A stretch of 64,000 nt of DNA, taken from positions 151,725,641 through 151,789,640 of the forward strand of contig NC_045428.1 in assembly GCF_902635505.1 (NCBI RefSeq). The letters are read 5' to 3'. The notes under the pieces were generated by a model. The model saw only the letters and a program-made list of their open reading frames with translations. It did no database searches and was not told where the DNA came from. The stretch comes from Sarcophilus harrisii. Taxonomy: Eukaryota > Chordata > Mammalia > Dasyuromorphia > Dasyuridae. Shown here piece by piece: positions 13,153-26,200 of the stretch; positions within the stretch are counted from its first letter, which is position 1, and each line of letters opens with the position of its first letter. The position numbers and the translations under genes were made by a program.

Positions 13153-16100
13153 CACACATATATTATATATACATACATACACACACTTTGCTCTTCTAAA
13201 AGAAAGGATCCATCACTAGCCTAACATCAAAACAAATCACAATACTGACTGCAAGGAACATGGGCAAGAAGAAATATGAAAATTGGCAAGATGTTTCTAT
13301 TTTTTCTCTAGTCTTGAAAATTATCAGGCAATTTGGATTGATTTTTATTAAATTCAGTTTCTTATTGTTTTCCTTAATATTGGACTGCCATTGAGGTTAA
13401 GTAAGTCCAAATTAACTTCCTTCTTTTTCATCCAAGTCATGGCAAAACATTTGAATTAGTTTCCATTATATAACTTTTGAGTTCTTCTTAATAGCTAAAA
13501 TGTCTCTCAGGGAAATAAAAGAGGTTGATAACTGTAATTCAACTAATTTTGGAGCTTTCATTTAATAAGACTAATGGTCTTAGGAGGTGCTCCACATGCA
13601 ACAAAAAGTTCAAAAGCAAAATTCTGTTAGTTTTGTTGAATTATGTTTTCTGATTCAGTCATACTGCTTGTACTATGTCCTCCATGAACTTCATTTTCAG
13701 TTGATTCTACCCCCATGGTGATCTCCATTATTTACACAAAATTCAAGAGATGACTATTTTATATTGTGGTCACAACAGATATCATAAGATCAGTCTTATC
13801 ACAACATTAATTTTCTATCCATTTTGGTTCTATTTTCTTCATTTCTCAAATTTCCAGTATTTGATATGTTATTAAAGTTTCAAAATGGAAGTTAAATTCT
13901 TTATTTTAGGCTATATCTGGCCAAGTGGATGCTTGTATTCAAGCATGAATTCCACTGGGATATTAAACTTATCTTCAACTGAGGACTCTTGAGATCCACA
14001 GGAATCTCTCCCCCCAAATCATTCTTTTCTGTTCTTTTTTCTACCTACCACACAAACAAACCAGCAACCTGCCGAATCTGAACATGAGTAGCTAGTCTGT
14101 TTCTAAATGATTTCTAAACAATCAGTACCCAGAGAGAGAGGATAGTGAACTAAGGATATGGCTAAATTGAAATTCATTCTCTCTTGCTCTAGCATATAGT
14201 CACCTTTTTCTAGCAGGGGATTTCCTAGATTACAATTCCAAGGACACTTTGATGTCTTTGATAAAATACTCTCTGTCTTTGTTTTTGTCACATTCTCTTT
14301 TATCTATCTTTCTATCTCCCTCTGTCTTTTTCTGTCTATTCGTTCATAGATAAGCCTCAAAAAGAGTGTTTCTTCCAATGCTAAAAAGGAAAGGAAAAAA
14401 TGTAGACTCAAGAACCTAAAGGGTTAAATATCTATTCAAAAGATTTAGTTCTGAAACATTAAATCAACAAATGCTATATCCTGGTCATATTTTTTATATT
14501 TATATTAAACCTCTATTTCTTCTAAGAATGGATCTATCTCAGGTCCAGTCTCAATCTAGTCAAGCCCTCACTGCAGCAAGAGAAAGCAAGGAGAAAGAGA
14601 AAGATTAGCAAGATGTTTCAATTATTGTCTGCCCTGCATTGAGAGATAGTGTTTGGATTGATTTCTATTACTTACTGTGTTCATTCTTTTCTTTAATATG
14701 AGATGAGTCATGAATCTAAGAAAGTCAAAATTACTGTTTGCTTTTCAGACTTTGAATTTGAAAAAAGGCAAATAATAGAAAATAACACAACATGAATTAA
14801 AAAAAAAACATTTTGTGTTATTTTCTATTATTTGTCTTTTGGTGTCTCCTTGGGAAGTGAAAAATCTGTCAAGGAAAGAAAACGGATTCATGCTTGTCTT
14901 TCCAACTGACTTGGAACAATTCATGTAGATACACCAGTGGCTTAAGAAGATGGTAGATGACAAAAATTTGGTCACAAATTTTTAGCCAAACACAATAATT
15001 TTTATTGAATAATATTTTTTTCAAGTGAATCATACTGCTTCAACTATGTTCTCCAGATACTGTTTTTTGATTCATTCTACTACCCTAGTTATCCCCATTA
15101 TTTTTCTAGAATCAAAAAGATGACAAGTATCTTACATCATGGTCACAATAGATGTCATGAGAGCTATATATTCTATTTTCTTTTTTGTATGGAATTTTAT
15201 TGGGATTTATACTCTTGAAAAGAGATTGCATTTATCCTCAACTGAGGATTCTTGAGATCCATAGGAATCTCTCCTCAAAATTCACACTTTCCTGTTTTTT
15301 TTTTCCACCCACAGCACAACCAAACTCACAACCTGCTGCATCTGAACGTGAGTAGCTTGTCCATCTCTAAACAGTCTATCTTTCCTTTTTCTTTATGTTC
15401 CTGGTTATTGCCTTTCATTACAGATCATTTGGCATTTGTGCTCTTCAAAATCAGAGAGGGTAATGAACTAAGAGTGTGGTCAAGTCAAAATGCTTAATTA
15501 TCTCTTGCCCTAGCATATAGTCTCCTTTTTCAGCAGGAGATTTCCTAGATAAAAATTCCAAGGACATTTTGATATCTTTGATGAAATCCTTTCTGTCTCT
15601 GTTTCTGCCACTCTGTCTATATCTATTTCTCTATCTCCTTCCACTCTTGCCTAGGTAAGCCTTGAAAGGAGTGTTTCTTCAGATGTTAAAAAGAGAAAAT
15701 GTAGTATCAAGAACACAATAGTTTTTATTGAATAATATTTTTCTAATTTAATAATACTGCTTCAACTATGTTCTCTCAGTACCTCTTTTTCAGTTCATTG
15801 TACTATTATAATAATCTCCATTATTTACCTTGAATTACAGAGATGATATCCTTCCATCCATCATGGTTACAAAAGATATTGTAAGAGCCATCTGATCATA
15901 ACCTTATTTAATTTTTCCTCCCTTTTGTCTCTATTTTCTTTACTTCTGATACTTCTTGTCTTTAATATGTTATGATGGCTTTGAAATGAATGGGATAAAT
16001 TCTTCATTTTATGACTGAATTTATAATCTCTGACTAAGAGGATGTTTCTGTTTTGGTAGGATTTCTTTCAGGCCTTTTAACATTTATTGCCCCTATTCAT

Positions 16101-19100
16101 CACTGAAAAGTAAAATTCATAGGAATCTATCCTTAAACATCACTTTTTCCTGTTCTTAATACTACCCACAGAAGCTTCAAGTCAACAACCTGATGTATCT
16201 GAACATAAATTATATTTATCTTTAAGCGATCTTCTTTTCTGTTTTGCTTGTAATTCCTGATCCTTGCCTCATATCATAGGTCAGTTGTGTATGCACGCTC
16301 TCAAAGATCAACAAACAGAAACCCAGATTAATAATAAAGCAAGAGTGTGGTCAAGTTGAAATGGATTATTCTTTCTTGCTTTTGCATATAGTGTTGATTT
16401 TCCAAATCAATAATCCCAAGGTCACTTTGTCATCTTCAATTAAATTATCTTTGTCTCTATCTGCCTATATCTCTCTCTTTCTTTCACCTTCTTTCTCCCT
16501 CAATCTTGTGTGTCTCATCTGTCTCTATCTCTGTTTTTCCCTGTGTCTCTGTTTTTTTCTGTCTCTCTTTTCTATATTTAGTCCTTCAAAGGAGTGTTAC
16601 TTCAGAAGTAGAAGGAAAGAAAAGAATTTAGTATCAAGAACCCAAGAGGTTAAATGCCTATTCAAAAGATTTTGTTTAGAAACATTAATAAATAAATGTT
16701 ATATCCTTGCCATATTTTTCTATTTATGCAAAGCTGCTTCACTTTTTCTGAAAATGGACCCATCTCAGGTTTAATCTCAAACTAGTCACAACTCTGACTG
16801 GAGGGAGAAAGAATAAGAAGAAATAGAAAGATTAGAAAAATGTTTCAATGTCTATTCCTGTATTAAGGGAGTGCATTTAGATTGAGTTCTATTAATTACC
16901 ATGTTGGTAATTTCCTTAATATAGATGAGTAGTGAGCTAAAGAAAATGCAGATTACTGTCCCTTTTCCAGACCCTGGACTGAGAAAAATAGTTTGGATTA
17001 ACTTCCATTATTTGTCTTTTGCAGTCTTCTTCTTAGTATGTTAAAAATCTGTCATGGAAGGGAAAGGGGCTTTTGTTTGTACTGCAACTAATTTTGAGAA
17101 ACTCATTTAGATAAGACTAATGGTCTGAGGAAGTACTCAAAGCCCAACATTTGGTCACAAAATTTTACTAAAAACACAATAAATGTTTTCCTCTTGAATC
17201 ATACTGTTTCAACTAATTTTTTTGAGAGCACTTCTTTTTTTTATTGATACTATCAACAATGGTTACTCTATTTATTACCTAGAGTTTAAAAGATGATAAA
17301 CTATCTTATATAATGGTTACATCAGATGTAGAGAGGTCCATCTGATCACACAATTATGATTTTTCCTCACTTCAGTCTCTGTTTCCTTCACTTCTGATAC
17401 CTCTTATATTTAGTGTTATGTATGGCAGCTTTGACATGAATGACATAAATTCTACATTTTATGACTGGATATGTAACTCTGGCCAGAAGGAGGCCAAATT
17501 CTTGATAGAATTTATCCGTCCTCTATTATCTAATTATAATAATATGCTTGCCTCTATTCAACTGAAAAGTGAAATTAATAGAAAACTTGATCTAAATATC
17601 ATTTTTTCCTTTTCTTTATGCTACCCACTGAGACTCCAGGTCAAGAACTGTCTGATTCTGAATATAAATGATATATTTTCCTTAATCAGTCTTTATTTCA
17701 TTTCCCCCTTGAAGTTCTTGGTTTGTTCTCACATTATAGAATACTTGTGGATTTATGCTCTCAAAAATCAGTAGCTAGAAAGAGAAGTTGATGGTAAATT
17801 ATCATTTCTTGCCTATCCATATGATGTCCTTTTCCAACCAAGAAATTGCCCAGATCAAAAAATCCCAAGATCATTATGTCATCTTCATTTAAATTATTTC
17901 TGCTTCTGTCTGTCTATCTCTCATGGTCTCACTTTTTCTGTCTCCCTCTGTCTTCTCTTTTTGTCTGACTTTCTTGTCATTTTCCTTAATATTGGACTAC
18001 TATTAAGTCAAGTCAGACCAAATTAGCATCCCTCTTTCTGACTCCGGCTAGGGCAAAACCATTTGGATTAGTTCTATTATTTGCCTTTTGAATTCTTCTT
18101 TGTAGATGACTGGGTGATGTCTTGCCAAGTGGATATTTGTATTCCTGATGGAATTCCATTGGGATTCAACCCCTTAAACAGAGATTGTACTCATTCTCAA
18201 TTGAGAACTCTTGGAATTATAGTACTCTCTCCCTAAAATTCACTCTTTCCTGTTCTTTTTTTCTACCCACAATAGCACAAAGCCAGCAACCTTCTGAACA
18301 TAAGTATCTTATTTATCTCTAAACAATATTTCTTTCCTTTTTTCCTTGTAGTCTCTGGTGATTGTCTCTCCTTATAGATCAGTACCCAGAAAGAGAGGGT
18401 AATGAACTAAGGATATGGCCAAATTAAAATTTATTTTTCTCTTTTGCCATAGCATATAGTCTCCTTTTTCCAGTAGGGGATTTCCAGGATAAAAGTTTCA
18501 AAATCACTTTAATGTCTTTGATGAAATGCAATCTGTCTCTGCCTCTTTGTATACCTCTCTGTCGATATCTTTCTGTCTGTCTGTCTTTCTCTTGTCCTTT
18601 TTTAGGTAAAGAAGTGTTTCTTCAGATGCTAAAAAGAGAAAGAGAAATCTAGTATCAAGAACCAAAAAGTTTAAATGCCTATTCAAAAGACTTTGTTCTG
18701 AACATGAAATAAACAAATGCTACATCCTTGCCATATTTTTCATATTTATCCTAAATCTCTTCACTTCTTCTGAGAATGGACCTACCTCAAACTATTCATA
18801 ATCCTGAGTGCAGAGAGAGAGAGCAAGAAGAAATAAGATTAGCAACCTATTTCAATCACTGCCCCTGCATTAAAAGTGTACTTTTGGATTAACATTCCTT
18901 TATTTTTTTAATTTTTAAATTATTTTATTATTTTTATTAATTATCATGTTTGTTCTTTTCTTTAATATAAGATGAATAGTGAAATAAAGAAAATTCTAAT
19001 TTCTTTCTGTTTTTCAGACTTTATACTGGGAAAAAACAATTTTAATTAGTTTTCATTATTTGCCTTTTGGAGTCTTCCCCTTACTAAGTGAAAGATCTGC

Positions 19101-22100
19101 AGGGTAGGGAAGGGAAGTTGCTTTTATTTCAATTAACATTGAGAAATTCATTTAAATAGATCAATAGTCTGAGGAGATAATCAAGGGCCAAAATTTGGTC
19201 ACAAAATTTTACCAAAAACACAATGAATTTTACTAAATAATTGTTTCCTCTTGAATCATACTGTTTCAACTATTTCTTGAACATACCTCTTTTTCAATTC
19301 TTTCTACTGTCATGGCTCTCTCCATTATTTACCTAGAATTTAAAAGATGACTAACTTATATCATGATCACAATAGATGTTATGATATCCATCTGTTCAGA
19401 CCAGTATTTAATTTTCCATCATTTTTGTGTCTACTGCCTTCATCTCTCATACCTCTTGTATTTAACATGTTTTGACAGTTTTGAAATGAATGGCAGGAAT
19501 CCTGTATTTCATGACTGGGATATGTAATCTCTAGAAAAGGGAATGCTTCTATTCCTGATAGAATTCCTTTCAGGCACTTCAACTAAATTGCCCATTGAAA
19601 AGTGAAATTCATAGAAATCTTGCCCTAAACATCTTTTTTTTTTCTTTTCTTTATACCACCCACAGAATCCCAAACCCAAGACCCTGTTGCATCTGAACGT
19701 AAGTTATAGTTATCTTTAAATGGTCTTCTTTTCCTTTTTCCTTGCAATTTCTAAACTTTTTTCACATTATAGAACACATTTATTTATGCTCTCAAAGATC
19801 AGTAGTCGTAGAGATTGATGAAAAATCAAAAGTTTGATCAAGTTAAAATGAGTTACTCTCACTTGCCTTTGCATATGCTATTCTTTTTTTCACCTGGTAA
19901 TTTCCCAGATCAAAAATGCCAAAGTCATTTTGTCACCTTCAATTAAATGACCTTTTTCTCTATCTGCCCCTACCCCACTCTGATCCTTCAAAGGGGACTA
20001 CTTCAGAAACAGAAAAGGGAAAGAAAGAAAGGTAGTATCAAGAACCCCAAAGTTGAAATGCTTTTTTTTTTAATGTATCTAGACTCAAGAGAAAAGAAAT
20101 ACTTACATTCTGGCCATATTTTCACACACACACATACGCGCATGTGCTTTATATTTTTAAAAAAGTACTTATCTCTAGCATAGTCTCAAGACCAGTCAAA
20201 ATATTGAATTCAAGGGACAAAGGCAAGAAGAAATATGAAAATTGTCAAGATGTTTCTATCCCTTCTCACCACTTGGAGTCAGGGAATTTGGAGTGATTTC
20301 TATTGAATTGACTTTCTTGTTATCAAGTAAACTTTCTATTAAATTAACTTTCTGAGCCTGGCCAGGGAAAAACTATTTAGATTAATTTCACTATTTACCT
20401 TTTGAGTTCTTCATAGAGGAAACGTTAGGGGGAAAAAAGAAGGTAATAACTGTAGTTCAACTAACTGGAGCATTCATTTAAATAACCTAATAGTCTTAGG
20501 AGGTGTGGCACAAAAATAAAAATGACTAAAGCAAAATTCTGCTTTTTTTACTAAAGAATATTTTTCCAATTCAGTCATGATGCTTGTACTAGGTATTCCA
20601 GGTACCTCTTTTATCATTTGATTTGACTCCCATGGTTACCTCCAATATTTAAACAAAGTTCAGACGATGATTAAATTTTATATTATGATCACAATAGATA
20701 TTGTAGGATCAGGCAAATTACAACACTATTTCATTTTCCATATATTTTAGCTCTCTTTCCTTCTCAAAGCTATAATATTTATTTTATGGAAGTTTCAAAA
20801 TACATACTAGAAATTCTTTGTTTTATGAGTGGACATAGGTGATACCTGGCCAAGTGGATGCTTTTATTCCTGACAGAATTCCATTGGGATTTATCCCCAA
20901 TATGGATAGGATTTATCCCCAAGTAAAAACTCTTGAGATCCATAGGATTCTTGCTCTAAAAATCACACATTCTTTTTTTTTTTTCTATTCACAGCAGCAC
21001 AAAGTGAGCAGCAACCTGCTGAACATAAGTAGCTTCTCTATCTCCACTCAGTCTTTCTTCCTTTTTTCTTGTATTCCCTGGTTATTGTTTCTCACTTCTT
21101 TTTTTCTCTCTCCACAGCAGCACAAAGCGAGCAGCAACCTGCTGAACGTAAGTAGCTTGTCTATCTCTAAAAAGTCTTTCTTCCTTTTTTCTTGTAGTCC
21201 CTAGTTAGTTTCTCTCACTATAGATCATTTGACATTTATGTTCTTCAATTACCCAGAAAAAGAGGTAATGCTCAACTAAGAATCTGGTAAAATTGAAATG
21301 CATTATTTTCTCTTGCCATAGCATACAGGCTACTTTTTACTAGATGATAATTTCAAGGTCACTTTGATGTCTTTGATGAAATGCTCTCTGTCACTATCTC
21401 TCTCCCTGTCTCTCCCTATATGTCCTTTCTTAGGTAAATCTTGTATATTCAGAATACTGAAGACAGAAAGAAAAATAGTATCCAGAATCGAAAAAGGTTA
21501 AATGACTATTGAAAAGATTTAGTTCTGATACATGAATAAGCAAATGCTATGTCCTTACTTTATTTTTTCATATTTACACTAAGCATCTTCACTTTTCTGA
21601 GAATGGACCCATCTCAGGCCTATCATCAAACCAGTCACAACCTTGAATGCACAGAGAGAGGGCAAGAAGAGATAAGATTAACAATTTATTTGAATCATTG
21701 TATTAAGTCCTGCATTAAGGGAGTCCTTGCTTTATTTTTCATATTTACACTAAGCATCTTCACTTTTCTGAGAATGGACCCATCTCAGGCCTATCATCAA
21801 ACCAGTCACAACCTTGAGTGCACAGAGAGAGGGCAAGAAGAGATAAGATTAACAATTTATTTGAATCATTGTATTAAGTCCTGCATTAAGGGAGTACATT
21901 TGGATTGATTTCTATTAATTACTATGTCTATTTTTTTCCTTAATTTGAGATGAGTAGTAAGCCAAACAAAATGCACATTTCTGTCTACTTTTCAGATTAT
22001 GTACTAGGAAAAAGAATTTGAATTAGTTGCTGTTATTTGTCTTTTGTTAAGGATCTGTTTATACTTGTACTTCAACTAATTTTTGATAACTCAATTAATT

Positions 22101-23188
22101 AGATCAAAGACTTGAAAAGATGCTCAATGATCAAAAATTGGTCACACATTTTGACAAAAACAATAATTTTTACTAAATAATTTTTTTCTTGAGTCATATT
22201 GCTTCAAATATTTCCTACAGATACCTCTTTTTTCAGTTGGTCCTATCCACAGTGGTTATTCTCATTATTTAGCCAGAAATTAAAAGATGATAAACTATCT
22301 TATCTAATGGTCAAAGTAGATTTTTGTGAAATCCATGTGATCACAGAAGCATTTTGATTTTCACTTCCTTTGGTTTCTATTTCCTTCAATTCTCATATCT
22401 CTTGTATTAATATATTATGGCAGCATTGAAATGAATGACATGAATTCTACATTTGATAACTGTATATATAACCTCTGGCCAGGAGGATGCTTGTATTCCT
22501 GATAGAATTCCTTTGAGGCCCTTCAACATAGATTGCCTCTGAAATGTGAAATTCTTAGGAATGTTATCCTAAACATTACTTTTTCCTTTTGTTTATACTA
22601 CCCACAGAGTCCCCAAGTCAACAACCTGTTGGATCTGAACATGTTATGTTTTATCCTTAAATGGTCTTGCTTTCCTTTTTTCTTGCAGTTTTTAATCCCT
22701 TTTCAAGTTATAGAACACTTCTGCATTTTAAGCTCTCAAAGATCAGTGTTCAGAAATAGAGACTGATGATAAATCAAGAGTTTGGTCACACTGAAAAAAA
22801 TTATTCTCAATTGCCTTTGCATATGGTATTCATTTTTTCACTTGGGAATTTCCCATATCAAAAATCCCCAAGTCATTTTGTCATCTTCAGTATAATGACA
22901 TTAGTCTCTATCTATCTATCTCCCTTTCTCTCTCTCTCCCTGACTCTTATCTTTTTGTCTCTTTGTCTCTCTCTTTCTCTCTGTCTCTCTTTCTTTGTTT
23001 CTCTGTGTGTCTCTGTGTCTCTATCCCTCACTCGGTCTCTCTTTGTCTCTCTGTGTGTATCTCTTGCTCTCTTTCTCTCTCTCATTTACTTCAGAAACAG
23101 AAGAGAAAAACAAAGAAATGTAGTACAAAGAAAACCCAAATTGAATTTTAAAAAATATATATATCTATATATATTCTAGCCATATTTT

Positions 23189-23223
<35 letters not shown>

Positions 23224-26200
23224 GTGCATATGGTTTATACTTCTAAGAAAGGATTTATCTTTATCCTAGTCTCAAAACAAGTTAAAAGACTGAATTCAAG
23301 GAACAAGGACAAGAAGAAATATGAAAACTGTCAAGATATTTCTAATCAATTTCTATTGATTTCTACTGAATGGATTTTCTAGTTGTCAAGTAAACTTTCT
23401 ATCAAATTAGCTCTCTGACTCTGGTCAGAGAAAAATTATTTAGATTAATTTCACTTATTTGTCTTTTGAGTTCTTCATAAATGAAAAGTCAGGGAAATAA
23501 AAGAAGTTAATAACTGTAGTTCAACTAACTGGAGTATTCGATAGCCACATAGTGTTAGGAGGTGTAGCACAAAAATAAAAATGAATAAAACAAAATTCTA
23601 CTTGTTTTATTGAAGAATATTTTTCTAACTCAGCCACAACACTAGGTATTCCAGGTACCTCTTTTTTCATTTGATTCTACCCCGATGGTTACTTCCAATA
23701 TTTACAAAAAATTCAAAAGATGATTAAATTTTATATTATGATCATAATAGATAATGTAGGATCAGGATGATTACACCACATTTTCATTTTCCATATATTT
23801 TAGCTCTCTTTCCTTCTCAAAGCTATAGTATTTATTTTATGAAAGTAATTCTTTGTTTTATGAGTGCATATGTGATATCTGGCCAAGTGGATGCTTGGAG
23901 AGAGATATTTTTCTAATTCAGCAACAACACCAGGTATTGCAGGTACCTCTTTTTTCATTTGATTTGACCCCCATGGGTACCTACAATATTTAAACAAAGT
24001 TCAGAAGATGATTAAATTTTATATTATGATCACAATAGATATTGTAGAATCAGACTGATTACACCACTTTTTCATTTTCCATCTATTTTAGCTCCCTTTC
24101 CTTCTCAAAGCTATAATATTTACTTTATGAAAGTTTCAATATGAATGCTAGGAATTCTTTGTTTTATGAGTGGATATGTGATATCTGCCCAAGTGGATGC
24201 TTGTATTCCTGACAGAATTCCATTGGGGTTCATCACTGGAATATGGATTGGATTAATCCCTAAGTGAAAACTCTTCAGATCCATAGGATTCTTGCTCCAA
24301 AAATCACTCATTCTTTTTGTTTTTTCTCTCCACATCAGCACAAAGCGAGCAGCAACCTGCTGAACGTAAGTAGCTTGTCTATCTCCACTCAGTCTTTCTT
24401 CCTTTTTTCTTGTATTCCCTGGTTATTGTTTCTCACTTTTTTTTTTTCTCTCCCACAGCCTGAGCAGACCTGTAAGTAATAGCTTTCTATCTCAAGTCTT
24501 TCTTCCTTTTCTTTGCCCTGGTTATTGTTTCCCTTTTTTTTTTTTTCCCAAGCAGCACAAAGGAGCAACCTGCTGGTTTAATCTTTCTTCTAAAATCTTT
24601 CTTCCTTTTTTCTTGATCCCTGGTTATTGTTTTCCTTTTTTTTTTCTCCAAGCAGCCAAAAGGACAGCAACCTGCTGAGTAATTTCTTATCTCCCTAGTT
24701 TTCTTCCTTTTTCTTGTATCCCTGGTTATTGTTTCCTTTTTTTTTCTCTCCCAAGCACAAAGGGGCAGCAACCTGCTGGGCAAAGTCTTTCTATCTCCCA
24801 AATCTTTTCTTCCTTTTTCTTGTGTCCCTGGTTTTGTTTCCTTCTTTTTCTTCCACAGCCCGCAGCAGCAACCTGCTGAGCGTAAATACTTTCTATCTCC
24901 ACTCAGTCTTTCTTCCTTTTTCTTGTATTCCTGGTTTGTTTCTCACTTCTTTTTTTTTCCACAGCAGCAAAAGCGAGCAGCACTGCTGAGCGTAAATTCA
25001 GCTATCCACTCAGTCTTTCTTCCTTTTCTTGATTCCCTGGTTAGTTTTCTCACTTCTTTTTTTTCTCTCACAGCATTTCGGTAAGCAGCAACCTGCTGAA
25101 CGTATAGCTTCTCTTCTCCACTCAGTCTTTCTTCTTTTTCATTGAGTCCTGGTTTTGTTTTCACTTCTTTTTTTTTCCCACAGGCAAAGCAGCAGCAACC
25201 TGGACATGTAAATGTTGTCTATCTCTATCTTTCTTCCTTTTCTTGTATTCCCTGGTTATTGTTTCTCACTTCTTTTTTTTTCTTTCCACAGCAGCACAAA
25301 GTGAGCAGCAACCTGCTGAACGTAAGTAGCTTCTCTATCTCCACTCAGTCTTTCTTCCTTTTTTCTTGTAGTCCCTGGTTATTGTTTCTCACTTCTTTTT
25401 TTTTCTCTAGCAGCAAATGCAAGCAGCAACCTGCTGACGTAAGTAGCTTCTCTATCTCTAAAAAGTCTTTCTTCCTTTTTTCTTGTATTCCCTGGTTATT
25501 GTTTCTCACTTCTTTTTTTTTTTCTCTCCACAGCAGCACAAAGTGAGCAGCAACCTGCTGAACGTAAGTAGCTTCTCTATCTCTAAAAAATCTTTCTTCC
25601 TTTTTTCTTGTATTTCCTGGTTATTGTTTCTCACTTCTTTTTTTTTCTCTCCACAGCAGCACAAAGTGAGCAGCAACCTGCTGGCGTAAGTGGCTTGTCT
25701 ACTCCCACTCAGTCTTCTTCCTTTTTCTTGAGTCCCTGGTTATGTTTCTCACTTCTTTTTTTTTCTCCCGAGCCAGGCGAGCAGCAACCTGCTGAACGTA
25801 AGTAGCTTGTCTATCTCCACTCAATCTTTCTTCCTTTTTTCTTGTAGTCCCTGGTTATTGTTTCTCACTTCTTTTTTTTTTCTCTCCACAGCAGCACAAA
25901 GCGAGCAGCAACCTGCTGAGGTTTAAGTAACGTCTCATCTCCACTCAGTCTTTTCTTCCTTTTTCTTGTATTCCCTGGTTATTGTTTCTCACTTCTTTTT
26001 TTTTCTTTCCACAGCAGCACAAGCGAGCAGCCTGCTGAGCATAGTCTTCTCTATCTCCCTCAGTCTTTTTCCTTTTCTCTTGTGTCCCTGGTTATTGTTT
26101 CTCACTTCTTTCTTTTTCTCTCCACAGCAACAAGTGAGCAGCACCTGCTGGCGTAAGTGGCTTCTTATCTCCACTCGTCTTTCTTCCTTTTCTCTTGTAG

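Noticed and set aside
22766-23179. 137-residue frame rich in Ser and Leu
   Set aside because: Intronic CT-rich tract of a duplicon; no splice-compatible exon inside.
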